A DNA stretch of 41,159 bases from a virus. Below, piece after piece: positions 31,183-39,772 of the stretch. The DNA is taken from positions 1-41,159 of IMG/VR virus record IMGVR_UViG_3300022752_000146; one strand, 5' to 3'. Positions within the stretch are counted from its first letter, which is position 1. The number at the start of each line of letters is the position of its first letter. A model generated the notes under the pieces. That model did no database searches and was not told the DNA's origin. It saw nothing but the letters and a program-made list of their open reading frames with translations. Position numbers and translations under genes: made by a program.

Positions 31183-31761
31183 TTACCAAGCCCTTTTTAG
31201 TTTTAAGTTGTTCATATAATAATAATATCTTTCGTAACAATCTTCAATTTTTATCATTAGACTTTCGTTTATCTGATTTTCTATTTGAGAATTATTATCA
31301 AAAGATAAAATTTCTAATTTTTCTTTTAAACCAAGATAATTTTCAATTATACTATAAGTTTCTTCCTTATGCAAATCATCATAAGTTAAAAAAAGTCCAG
31401 AAGGTGTATTTTTGGCCATTTCGCAGATTCTTCTTAGTCTAAATCTATAATAGTTTATCATTTTTTTTGTACCAGGAATTTGAGAAAAAACCTGTCGTGG
31501 GGGCCTTATTAAATATATAAATTTACAATATTTATAAAGAGCCTTACATTGAAAAGAAACGTTGTGTAGCAAATGATCGCCAAAAACAGACCCAGAATAA
31601 TTTTTTAATTTTTCAAAATTAAACATCCATCTAATATCTTCTGGGTGAGTGTACTGGGTTTTCGATTCAAAGAAATTACATCTAGAATTTTTATTTAGAA
31701 TGTTTAAAAGAGCATAAGAACCAGATCCGAGATGACTAACTATAAAAGCAACCTTCTTCAT
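31183..31761 (-). CDS. Sulfotransferase-like protein
   Basis: 192 residues. The N-terminal FIVSHLGSGSYALLNIL fits the 5'-phosphosulfate loop of PAPS-dependent sulfotransferases. KFIYLIRPPRQVFSQI fits the 3'-phosphate motif (strand, then R-P-P-R). It is shorter than cellular enzymes. TATAAT lies 6 nt before the ATG and there is no ribosome site; it is the first gene of the operon and its stop abuts the next start codon. It would sulfate a sugar or tyrosine if active. A kinase-like P-loop protein is the alternative. Confidence 0.65.
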   Translation of the reverse strand: MKKVAFIVSHLGSGSYALLNILNKNSRCNFFESKTQYTHPEDIRWMFNFEKLKNYSGSVFGDHLLHNVSFQCKALYKYCKFIYLIRPPRQVFSQIPGTKKMINYYRFRLRRICEMAKNTPSGLFLTYDDLHKEETYSIIENYLGLKEKLEILSFDNNSQIENQINESLMIKIEDCYERYYYYMNNLKLKRAW

Positions 31762-31801
31762 AACTATATTATAGTAATCAAAGCAATAAAGAGGTAATTT
31801 A

Positions 31802-34300
31802 ATGGCTTGGTGGGATTTTTATAAACTTTGGACGTACCAATTTGAAAAAGGACCAATAGAAAAAAGAGGAATTGAAAATTCCCAAGCTATTGGGGCTGGA
31901 GTAACTGTACCTGATGCCATGCCTGACCTTAGAGGCGAAATGTGGAATGGAGGAGCAAAAGGTCAAATAAGGCTATACGATAGCAATGATTTTATAGACT
32001 TGTCCACAGTTACTAACAGACAGTCAAGATATAAAGAATATGAAAGACTAAGAAATGTTGCTGAAATAGAAATGGCAATGACGGTAATTTCAGATGAAGC
32101 CTGTATTGCGGGAGAAACTCGCGTATCAACTTTGTTTGAAGGATTTAGAACAATAGAATCTTTGGCCGCAAGATGGAAAAAAGACCCAACTCCATTTTTG
32201 GTTTATTGTTGGGATTTTGAAAAACAAGATTACACCTTAGGCTGGGCTTTTGAGCCTAGATTGGTAAAAAAATCTAAAACAATCAAAGTAGTTTTAGACG
32301 ATGGCAGCTATTTCATAGTAACACCAGATCATAGAATTTTGGATAAAAATCAAGAGTGGATCCATGCCGAAAACATAAAAAGAGGCTGTGAGCTTATGCC
32401 TTTTTATAAATTAGATCCCAACAAGTCTCTAAATCAAATAAAAACAAATCAATTCCCAAGAATTTACACAAATCAAGGATGGAAACACGAAAGGCAATTT
32501 ATAGACGAATGGAAAAATGGAACTAATGAAAGATATGCAAAAATAAGCAAGGCTTTGAGGCTTCTCGCTGATGGAGCAACCATAAGACAAACAAGTCAAA
32601 TAATGGGTCATCATTGGCAGACAATTGAAAGCTGGATAAAGAAGGAAGGATTTACAACAAAAGAATTAAAGTGGCTAGGCAAAAAAGAAAAACAAAGAAA
32701 AGTAATTGGGATATATCCTTATGAAGAAATGAATGTTTATGATCTTTCTGTTGCAGAACATGAAAATTTTTGCACAGACTCAACGATCATGCATAATTGT
32801 CAAAAAGACGAAAATGGAAATGTTGTCAAAATAAGTTGTAGCGATGAAGATGTTGTAAAAGAACTAGAATTCTTATGTTTTAATAGAAAAATGCTAAATT
32901 TAAATAAGAAAATTTGGCAAATAACAAAGAGATTGTGCATATTTGGCGATGGATTTTATGAATTGATCACAAATGCAAATAATCCAAAAGATGGGATTCT
33001 GAAGATTCAAGAATTGCCACCTGATTCTATGTATAAAATCGTAACTACCAAAGGAAAATTGGTCGAATTCCAACAGTCTAAAGAAGGTCCAGATTATCAA
33101 GCTCTGACTCGTAGCAGTATGGCGACTGCAACAGATTTAGAGTTGCAGCAATCTACCGCAATTAGATTTGCTCCTCAACAAGTTATTCATTTTTGTTTGG
33201 GAGAAGATAGGAAAACTTTCTACCCATATGGACAATCTTTAATAGAACCAGCACGTGGACCAGCTCATCAATTAAGACTTATGGAAGATGCAATGTTAGT
33301 ATACAGACTTACTCGCGCACCTGAGCGTAGAGTGTTTTATATAGACGTTGGCCAACTTCCACCATTCAAAGCAGAAGCATTCGTTGACAGAATGAAAGAT
33401 CAATTTAGAAAGAAAAAAGTAGGAACAAGTAGCGGGGCCGGTGCAAACGCCATAGAAGAAAGATGGCATGCTCCAGCTGCGGATGAGGATTATTGGTTAC
33501 CAATAAGACCAAATGCAAACACTAGAATAGAAACATTGCCAGGAGCACAAAATCTTGGGGAAATAGACGACGCTTTATATTTTAGAAATAAATTATTTAC
33601 TGCACTAAATTTTCCTAAAAATTATTTTAATGTAGAAGATCCAGGCTCCACAAGAATTACATTATCTGCACAGGACGCCAGATTTGCAAGAATGGTAGAA
33701 AGAATACAATCTAGCGTCGAAGATGGAATCCTGGAGATTTGCGAGAGACATTTGGAAATGCGAGGCTTTCCATTTGAATCTTTTGAAGATCTTAAAATTA
33801 GCATGACTCCCCCTTCTGCTTGGAAGGAACTTAGCGAAGCAGAAATAATAAACAATAGAATAAACTTAGTTACAACACTTAAGACGGCTTTGCTAATGTC
33901 TGATTATGACTTATTAACTAAATATTTAAAATATTCTGATGAGGAGGCTGAGAGAATAATTTCTAGAAATAAGATTCAAAAATTGGAAGAACTTAAGATT
34001 CAAATAATTGGACAAAACCCACAATTACTAGGAGTCGGAACCCCCGGTAACCCATCAGAACTAGAAATTGGAGCAGAGGCTGGTGGTCCTAGTCCGATGT
34101 TGGGAGTTGGGGGGCCAGAAGCAGAAAATCAAGAAAACGAAGCTCCAGAGGAACAAGAAGCACAAGAAAATCCCGAAAAAGAAGATCTAATTGGATTTGA
34201 AGAACCTTCTGAAGAAGATATTAAGAAATATGATCTAGATATAGAAGATTACAATAAATCTATCGATGATGAAGAAATAGATTGGAGCGAAGAAGATTAA
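31802..34300 (+). CDS. Portal protein (T4 gp20-like) carrying an intein
   Basis: 832 residues as coded, about 600 after splicing. The portal forms the dodecameric ring at the head vertex for DNA passage and tail joining. Diagnostic segments are YRLTRAPERRVFYIDVGQLPP and YFRNKLFTALNFPKNYF, both close to gp20. An intein interrupts it after Ala100 (see separate entry). The C-terminus is an acidic, Glu/Gln-rich tail. A weak GAGG site lies 7 nt before the ATG. Splicing must be efficient, because the portal is essential. The gene ends with a 4-nt overlap with the convergent gene at 34297. Confidence 0.95.
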   Translation: MAWWDFYKLWTYQFEKGPIEKRGIENSQAIGAGVTVPDAMPDLRGEMWNGGAKGQIRLYDSNDFIDLSTVTNRQSRYKEYERLRNVAEIEMAMTVISDEACIAGETRVSTLFEGFRTIESLAARWKKDPTPFLVYCWDFEKQDYTLGWAFEPRLVKKSKTIKVVLDDGSYFIVTPDHRILDKNQEWIHAENIKRGCELMPFYKLDPNKSLNQIKTNQFPRIYTNQGWKHERQFIDEWKNGTNERYAKISKALRLLADGATIRQTSQIMGHHWQTIESWIKKEGFTTKELKWLGKKEKQRKVIGIYPYEEMNVYDLSVAEHENFCTDSTIMHNCQKDENGNVVKISCSDEDVVKELEFLCFNRKMLNLNKKIWQITKRLCIFGDGFYELITNANNPKDGILKIQELPPDSMYKIVTTKGKLVEFQQSKEGPDYQALTRSSMATATDLELQQSTAIRFAPQQVIHFCLGEDRKTFYPYGQSLIEPARGPAHQLRLMEDAMLVYRLTRAPERRVFYIDVGQLPPFKAEAFVDRMKDQFRKKKVGTSSGAGANAIEERWHAPAADEDYWLPIRPNANTRIETLPGAQNLGEIDDALYFRNKLFTALNFPKNYFNVEDPGSTRITLSAQDARFARMVERIQSSVEDGILEICERHLEMRGFPFESFEDLKISMTPPSAWKELSEAEIINNRINLVTTLKTALLMSDYDLLTKYLKYSDEEAERIISRNKIQKLEELKIQIIGQNPQLLGVGTPGNPSELEIGAEAGGPSPMLGVGGPEAENQENEAPEEQEAQENPEKEDLIGFEEPSEEDIKKYDLDIEDYNKSIDDEEIDWSEED
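32102..32797 (+). other. Mini-intein in the portal protein, 232 aa
   Basis: It starts at Cys101 (CIAGETRV, splicing block A). Block B is YFIVTPDHRIL with the T-x-x-H site, block F is NVYDLSVAEHENFCTDS, and block G ends MHN before the Cys of the C-extein. All residues for standard Cys1-Asn splicing are present. No LAGLIDADG or HNH endonuclease is visible. The linker contains a helix-turn-helix-like segment (KALRLLADGATIRQTSQIMG), perhaps left over from a homing domain. Confidence 0.9.
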
Positions 34301-34539
34301 ACTTCTTCATTTCCAAAATTAGCATCAGCTAAATTTGGCGAAACTATATCTTTTTCATTAGATTTTAATTTATCCAGAATATCTTTTATTTCTTCGTCTC
34401 TACTGGCTAACATTTCAAAAAAATCTTTTGTTTCAGAAGTATATTTTTCTAAACAAATATTAAATAAATTTTTAAATAATTCGTATTTTTCAGAAGATTC
34501 TTTATAAATTTGACAAATATAATCTTTAAAGCTTTTCAT
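34297..34539 (-). CDS. Small helical protein with MKSF leader, 80 aa
   Basis: It begins MKSFKDYICQIYKESSEKYE, matching the leader of the large gene at 9371 and the mini frame at 25289. It is otherwise Lys/Glu-rich and helical, ending SPNLADANFGNEEV. T4 gp67, a small core protein, is of similar size and is also coded beside the portal gene, but this gene is on the opposite strand and not otherwise similar by eye. It could be an internal head protein. No ribosome site is clear. Confidence 0.6.
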   Translation of the reverse strand: MKSFKDYICQIYKESSEKYELFKNLFNICLEKYTSETKDFFEMLASRDEEIKDILDKLKSNEKDIVSPNLADANFGNEEV

Positions 34540-34672
34540 GGTTTTTTAATTTTTATTCGCAGGTGCATACTATATATTAGTTATATAATAGTGCTTTGGT
34601 ATAAATTCACTATATTTTTGAAAATTCAAAATAGCAAACAAACGCTACTTTAGCGATTAGGAGTATTAAGTT

Positions 34673-36505
34673 ATGAAGAGAAAACTCATTGAATTCGATG
34701 TTTTTGAAAGAATCAAACAAGACTCTTTATCAACAGCCGAAAAAGAACTAACAGAATCAGCAGCATATTTAGCAAAAAGCCTAAATCTAGAGAATCTAGA
34801 AGTAAATTGCTTTGGTTCAGAAGACGTAATTTTTGAATCAATAGATGGAACTTTTATTCATGCAAATTACAAAATTGATAATGGTTTTGTAGAATTTGAT
34901 AATATTGAACAATTGGTAATAAACGAGGATTCTGCCAAGGCTAAATCTCGTGAAATTCTATCAAAAATTATAGATCGTGTTGTTGAATCAAAAGATCAAG
35001 AAGCAAATGAATTATTTGCAGAATGGCTCGACCTACCAGTTTCAAAGAAAATATTCAATGAAGTAAGAAAACGTAGATTAATACCAGTAAGAAAAAATGG
35101 AAAAATGACCGGAAAGTATCGTGTTGGATACTGGCAAGACGGAAGCACCCCAAAGAAGCGTCAAAGTGCTGCTCTGAAGAGAAAGAGAGCAATAGGAAGA
35201 ATAAAAGCCAATAAAAAGAGACCAGCAGGTGCAAAGAGAATGAACTCACTAACCAGAAAGAGAATGAGTTCTTCACTAGGAAAAAGCGGAAAAGTTTCTG
35301 CTGGAATGGTCAAAGAATGGCACATGTTGGCCGAAAACGTAATTGACTATGTCAACTACTGTGATTTTGGACCAATTGTAAGAGAATCATTCGTAAGCCA
35401 AGACGAAAACAACAACGTTGTAGCAGTCAAAATTCCTACAATCAAAATGAGAAATGAAGCAAAAATGCTTCAGTTCAATTGGAAGACACTAAACACCGAC
35501 GTTGCAGTAAAGAGAAAGCAGTCAAAATCACTTCATGAAAATGAAAAATTCTCAAAAGACATTGCAGAAATAAAGAAGCAAAATGCTTTATCTGACGAGA
35601 AGGCATTAGAAGAAGCTCTTCAAAATGCAGCAACAAATTGGTCAGAAGTTTTGTATCTAACTCAAAGCGAACTAGCCAGCCAAGTAAAATTGGCCTTGGA
35701 ATCACTAAATGTATCAAACTATGACGATTCAACATGTGAATTCATTGCAGAAGGTCTACTTAGAACTGCACATGAAGTATTCGTTGACAAAGTCGCAAGA
35801 ATACTAAAATTAGCAGGTGCTAAAGTAAATGAAAATTCAAACGACAAATACGCTGAATTCAAGAGTGTTGTAGAAGCATATTATAAGAATCTTGATGAAT
35901 CAACAACATTAGAAATGCAAGTTTTCGTAGATCTTTACGAAGCCTTAAGAAGCATATATGAAACAGCAAAAGAAGAGCAAGATGATGAATTTGCTAATGA
36001 AACAGCAACTCATTTAGACAGCCTTCTTTCTATCATAAAGCAAGAATCAGCACCATCCTTAGATGTAGCTTCAGAAGCAGCAGATTGGTTATATGATGTT
36101 GTAGAAACCAATTTAGAAGGAATGGAATGGGAAGTTGAAGAGCCAGTTGTATCTGCAACAGGTGATCATCCAATGGTCAAGCAAAATGCTAAAAAGACCT
36201 ACAGCCCAGCAAGCGATTTATCAGACTATGATAAAGAAGTTCAAATGACAAGTGATGGAAAAGTTAGCGATGACGCTGCAGGCGAACTCGCTAATGATGG
36301 ACTAAGCAACGAAGGCGGAGAAGACGTTTATCCTAATTTGAATAACCCATACATTCTAAAAAACGGTGATTGCAAAATCTCTGGAGAAAAAGATATAGAA
36401 TCAGATTCGGATCAATTGGCTCACGCAGGCGGAGAAGAAGCTTGGCCAAACTTACAAAATCCATACGTAAAAAATGCAGAAGATGTTTTCAAGATTAAAA
36501 ACTAA
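34673..36505 (+). CDS. Prohead core-type protein between portal and protease, 610 aa
   Basis: It lies where T4 has gp67/gp68. Domains in order: N-terminal helical region (1-135); a strongly basic segment (about 135-205, with KRRLIPVRKNGKMTGKYRVG and many Arg/Lys pairs); a long helical region (210-480) rich in Glu/Ala/Lys; and an acidic C-terminal part with two copies of GGE-(D/E)-x-x-PNL-x-NPY. The basic segment could contact DNA. Processing by the prohead protease is likely but no single site is certain. GGAG lies about 11 nt before the ATG. Confidence 0.65.
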   Translation: MKRKLIEFDVFERIKQDSLSTAEKELTESAAYLAKSLNLENLEVNCFGSEDVIFESIDGTFIHANYKIDNGFVEFDNIEQLVINEDSAKAKSREILSKIIDRVVESKDQEANELFAEWLDLPVSKKIFNEVRKRRLIPVRKNGKMTGKYRVGYWQDGSTPKKRQSAALKRKRAIGRIKANKKRPAGAKRMNSLTRKRMSSSLGKSGKVSAGMVKEWHMLAENVIDYVNYCDFGPIVRESFVSQDENNNVVAVKIPTIKMRNEAKMLQFNWKTLNTDVAVKRKQSKSLHENEKFSKDIAEIKKQNALSDEKALEEALQNAATNWSEVLYLTQSELASQVKLALESLNVSNYDDSTCEFIAEGLLRTAHEVFVDKVARILKLAGAKVNENSNDKYAEFKSVVEAYYKNLDESTTLEMQVFVDLYEALRSIYETAKEEQDDEFANETATHLDSLLSIIKQESAPSLDVASEAADWLYDVVETNLEGMEWEVEEPVVSATGDHPMVKQNAKKTYSPASDLSDYDKEVQMTSDGKVSDDAAGELANDGLSNEGGEDVYPNLNNPYILKNGDCKISGEKDIESDSDQLAHAGGEEAWPNLQNPYVKNAEDVFKIKN

Positions 36506-36518
36506 ATAGGAGGTTTTC

Positions 36519-37241
36519 GTGGAGCTTTTACTAGAACATGATCTTACTCCTGGAACAATCTATGAAAATAGACTAATTTTAGGAGCTGGCGGTAGCTGTG
36601 CTATACTAAATGAAATGGATCTGCATGAAACTTCTGGATCTGGAAGCGGTCTTGTTAAATTCAAAGGCAAGTTTCAAGAAGCAGAAGCTATAAACAAAAA
36701 TAGAAGAATGTACCCTTTTGAAGTATTAAATTCAAATGTTAAGACTCTTCAGGAATGCATTTCGAAAGGTGGGCTAATTGGAGAACTAGACCATCCCACA
36801 GACTCCATAATCCATTTTGCTAATGCTTCTCACAAAGTTACTAAACTATGGTGGGAAGGAAAAACACTAATGGGCGAAGGGTTAATACTAAATACACCAA
36901 GCGGCAAAATTCTAAAATCACTCATCAATGATGGTGTGCGTGTTGGAATCAGCAGCAGAGGTGTAGGTAACGGCAAAGTGAATGAAGAAGGCATATTAGT
37001 CATTGGAGAAAGTTATAAACTTATAACCTTTGATGCAGTTGCTGACCCAAGCACTTCGCAGGCTTTCCAAGAGCGCGTAGTCTCAAAAGAAAGTGTGGAT
37101 TCTATTCCTGTGCTACCACAAGAAAATTTTGAAAAAATTAAAAGTAGCGGCATACATAAGATCAGCAAAGAACTTATTATTGCTGCCGTGAGTGGCATTG
37201 TTCATAAACAAGCTAATGAAATCAAAGCGAGGTTGAGCTAA
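36519..37241 (+). CDS. Prohead maturation protease (T4 gp21-like)
   Basis: 240 residues starting at GTG, with AGGAGG about 6 nt upstream. The gp21 signature is present: KFKGKFQEAEAINKNRRMYP, then GLIGELDHPTD (catalytic H92), then GVRVGISSRGVG (Ser145/146). It cleaves scaffold, capsid and core proteins after hydrophobic-x-Glu sites during head maturation. The stop overlaps the scaffold start by one base (TAATG), so the two are coupled. All expected catalytic residues are present. Confidence 0.93.
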   Translation: MELLLEHDLTPGTIYENRLILGAGGSCAILNEMDLHETSGSGSGLVKFKGKFQEAEAINKNRRMYPFEVLNSNVKTLQECISKGGLIGELDHPTDSIIHFANASHKVTKLWWEGKTLMGEGLILNTPSGKILKSLINDGVRVGISSRGVGNGKVNEEGILVIGESYKLITFDAVADPSTSQAFQERVVSKESVDSIPVLPQENFEKIKSSGIHKISKELIIAAVSGIVHKQANEIKARLS

Positions 37242-38158
37242 TGGAAAAAATTGTAGAAGCGTTGACAAAATTACTCCCAGAAGATGCAGTAAACGAAGTA
37301 TCAGAGGCAGTAAAAACAGAGCTTGAGAAAGCAAAGCAGGAATATGAGCAGGAGTTTAACTCCAAGCTCGAAGAAGCCTATGCTGAACTTTCAAGCGAGC
37401 TAAAAGAAACAGAAAAAACAGCCTTACAAGGCTACCAAGAAGCTTATGCTATTATCGAAGATCTTCGTAAGCGTCTTGAAGTACAACAAAAAGAATTTGA
37501 AACATCAATGGAAGAAGGCTACGAAGAAGCCTACCAAATGTTGCAAACAGAAAAATCTAAGAACGAAAACTTAGAAGTAGAAATGTACGAGCAATTCAAT
37601 CAAAAATTATCAGAAATGAAAGAGTATATGGTTGACAAGCTCGATGCATTCCTACAATATAAGGGCGAAGAACTTTACGAAGCAGCAAGAAAGAAAATAG
37701 TTAATGATCCTTCTATGGCTGAACAAAGAGTCGTTCTAGATAAAGTTGTAGAATGCGTATCAGACTATATCTCTGACGAACAATACACAAGCGTTGTTAA
37801 TTCCAAATTAGCAGAAGCTGAAAAGAAAGTTGATGAGCTAAAGGCTCAAACAAAGATTCTTGAAGCTCGTAATATAAGACTTAGCACCGAAAATAATAAA
37901 CTCAATGAATCTGTTCGTAAGGCAGAACAACTCCTTACAGAATCAGTCAAAGAGGAAAAGCAAGAAAGAGTTGAAAAAGCCAAGAATGTGCAGGGGAGAG
38001 GACGTGCTGTCAATGATCCTGAGCTTGTTGCCGAATGGAACGAAAGCAATAAGGCTGCTGATAAAAAGGAAACAGTTGACACAACTTTAGTAGAAGGCCT
38101 AGATCCAGAGTACTTGCGTCAAATACAAGTTCTTGCTGGAACAAAGGCTAGTGAATAA
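37241..38158 (+). CDS. Prohead scaffold protein (T4 gp22-like)
   Basis: 305 residues, almost wholly helical and charged. Long heptad stretches (about 25-125 and 190-250) predict coiled coils, as expected for the internal scaffold that shapes the prohead and is degraded by the protease. Possible cut sites of the hydrophobic-x-Glu type are common (LVEG, LTES regions). Identity rests on position between protease and capsid genes, coiled-coil content and coupling to the protease gene. Confidence 0.88.
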   Translation: MEKIVEALTKLLPEDAVNEVSEAVKTELEKAKQEYEQEFNSKLEEAYAELSSELKETEKTALQGYQEAYAIIEDLRKRLEVQQKEFETSMEEGYEEAYQMLQTEKSKNENLEVEMYEQFNQKLSEMKEYMVDKLDAFLQYKGEELYEAARKKIVNDPSMAEQRVVLDKVVECVSDYISDEQYTSVVNSKLAEAEKKVDELKAQTKILEARNIRLSTENNKLNESVRKAEQLLTESVKEEKQERVEKAKNVQGRGRAVNDPELVAEWNESNKAADKKETVDTTLVEGLDPEYLRQIQVLAGTKASE

Positions 38159-38192
38159 TTATCTTTAGTATAACCAAGGAGAAAAATAAATT

Positions 38193-39617
38193 ATGCAAGC
38201 AAATGCCAAATTTCTAAATGAAGCAAGAGAGCTTGAGTCTCGTTGGGCACAAACAGGTTTGCTAGAGAACATCAATGACAAGTACACACGTTCTTGCACT
38301 GCGGTTCTTCTAGAGAATCAAAGGCTCATCAACGAGAGTTCAACCGATAGCGGCGACGTAGCCCAATTCAAAAGAATCTCAATTCCTCTTGTTAGAAGAA
38401 TATATCCACAATTAATAGCCAATAAAGTTGTATCAGTACAACCACTACTTGGCCCAACCGGATTAGTTTATTACTTAAGATTCCGTTACGGTAGCAACAA
38501 AGGCGCAGTCCGTGGTGCTTCAAAGAGCGGTTTCCCAACAGACGACGCTAACAGCTTACAACAGCTCGCTAGTGGCGATGCTAATCTAAGTGTTTATTAT
38601 TCTCATCAATTCGTTGAGAATGAAACTCACACAGATGCAGGCGGAACAACAACAGCCGTAACAGTTGAACACACACCAGTTATTGGTGGAACTATGACCG
38701 GCACAGTATACGACGGCGCAACAGCCGTACAAACATTCGTTGTTGCTCAAAGTGGGACATTTACCTTTACAGACATCGGATCACCAAGTAACAAAGTTAC
38801 AGGTGGAACTCTTGATGTAACAACAGGCGAAGTTTCACTAACTTGGAATAGTGATCCAGGTGCAAACAGTGTTGTAGTCAGCTATGAATACAACATGGAA
38901 TGCAACCAAGATCTTCCAGAAGTCAACCTCGTTGTTGAAAGTGAAGAAATCGCTGCTAAGACCAGAAAGCTAAAGGCCGTTTGGAGTTATGAAGCTCAAC
39001 AAGATCTTCGCTCACAACACAACCTTGACGCAGAAGCTGAGCTAACAGCCGTTTTGGCCCAAGAAATCAATCTTGAAATTGACCGTGAAGTTCTAAGCGA
39101 TCTTCGCAACAATGCAGGAACAGTAGCATCTTGGGACTTCAACACCGCTCTCGGTGATACCATCAAGGAAAAATATGAGTCACTCTATGTCAAAGTTGTT
39201 GAAGTCAGCAACGTTGTTCATCGTAAGACTCTTCGTGGTGGTTGCAATTGGATCGTTACAAGCCCAGAAGTTGCTTCAATATTCGAAACAGCAACAGCAG
39301 GCTTTGCTCCAGCTCCAAGCGAAACATTTACAAGCAGCCTAGGCATTCAATATGTCGGCACTGTAAACAATCGTTGGAGATTGTACAAGGATCCACTATT
39401 CCCATCAGGACAACTCCTCATGGGTTATAAGGGCGACAGTTACATGGACAGCGGATACTTCTACTGCCCATACGTACCACTCACCCAAACACCAGTGGTC
39501 CTCGATCCAGAATCCTTCTGCCCACGCAAGGGAATCCTAACTCGTTACGGAAAAAAATTATTGAGGGAAGGGGCAAAATTTTATGCCAGACTCTCGATTG
39601 CCAACTTCGTCATCTGA
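38193..39617 (+). CDS. Major capsid protein (T4 gp23-like)
   Basis: 474 residues. The HK97-fold gp23 signature is clear: FKRISIPLVRRIYPQLIANK, then VVSVQPLLGPTGLVYYLRFR, and later LRSQHNLDAEAELTAVLAQEI-type helix and GGCNWIVTSPEVAS. A probable propeptide of 48 residues ends at LINE before SSTDSGD, matching the gp21 site rule. Residues about 145-235 are a Thr/Gly/Val-rich beta-sandwich insertion. AAGGAG lies about 11 nt before the ATG. Codon use is richer in G and C than in neighbours, as expected for very high expression. A strong terminator follows. Confidence 0.95.
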   Translation: MQANAKFLNEARELESRWAQTGLLENINDKYTRSCTAVLLENQRLINESSTDSGDVAQFKRISIPLVRRIYPQLIANKVVSVQPLLGPTGLVYYLRFRYGSNKGAVRGASKSGFPTDDANSLQQLASGDANLSVYYSHQFVENETHTDAGGTTTAVTVEHTPVIGGTMTGTVYDGATAVQTFVVAQSGTFTFTDIGSPSNKVTGGTLDVTTGEVSLTWNSDPGANSVVVSYEYNMECNQDLPEVNLVVESEEIAAKTRKLKAVWSYEAQQDLRSQHNLDAEAELTAVLAQEINLEIDREVLSDLRNNAGTVASWDFNTALGDTIKEKYESLYVKVVEVSNVVHRKTLRGGCNWIVTSPEVASIFETATAGFAPAPSETFTSSLGIQYVGTVNNRWRLYKDPLFPSGQLLMGYKGDSYMDSGYFYCPYVPLTQTPVVLDPESFCPRKGILTRYGKKLLREGAKFYARLSIANFVI

Positions 39618-39636
39618 TAAAGTTGCAAACAAAACT

Positions 39637-39667
39637 AACCTTGGCTGGAAACGGCCAAGGTTTTTTT
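39637..39667 (+). terminator. Intrinsic terminator after the capsid gene
   Basis: A 9-bp stem (AACCTTGGC/GCCAAGGTT) with an 8-nt loop, followed by a T run to 39667. It starts 20 bp after the capsid stop codon and closes the head operon. Confidence 0.92.
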
Positions 39668-39723
39668 GTATATTTTTTCTTTATCATAAGAAAATGCAAC
39701 AAGAAAAGCTTCGAGTTTTTTGA

Positions 39724-39751
39724 TTGACATCTTACGGCTGTTTGATAAAAT
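39724..39751 (+). promoter_or_regulatory. Sigma-70-like promoter of the endonuclease gene
   Basis: A perfect TTGACA (39724-39729), 16 bp, then TAAAAT (39746-39751, five of six consensus bases). It lies between the capsid terminator and the endonuclease ribosome site. A host-type promoter here would let the gene act as an independent unit. Confidence 0.55.
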
Positions 39752-39772
39752 AAAAACAATTAGGAGTGAATA

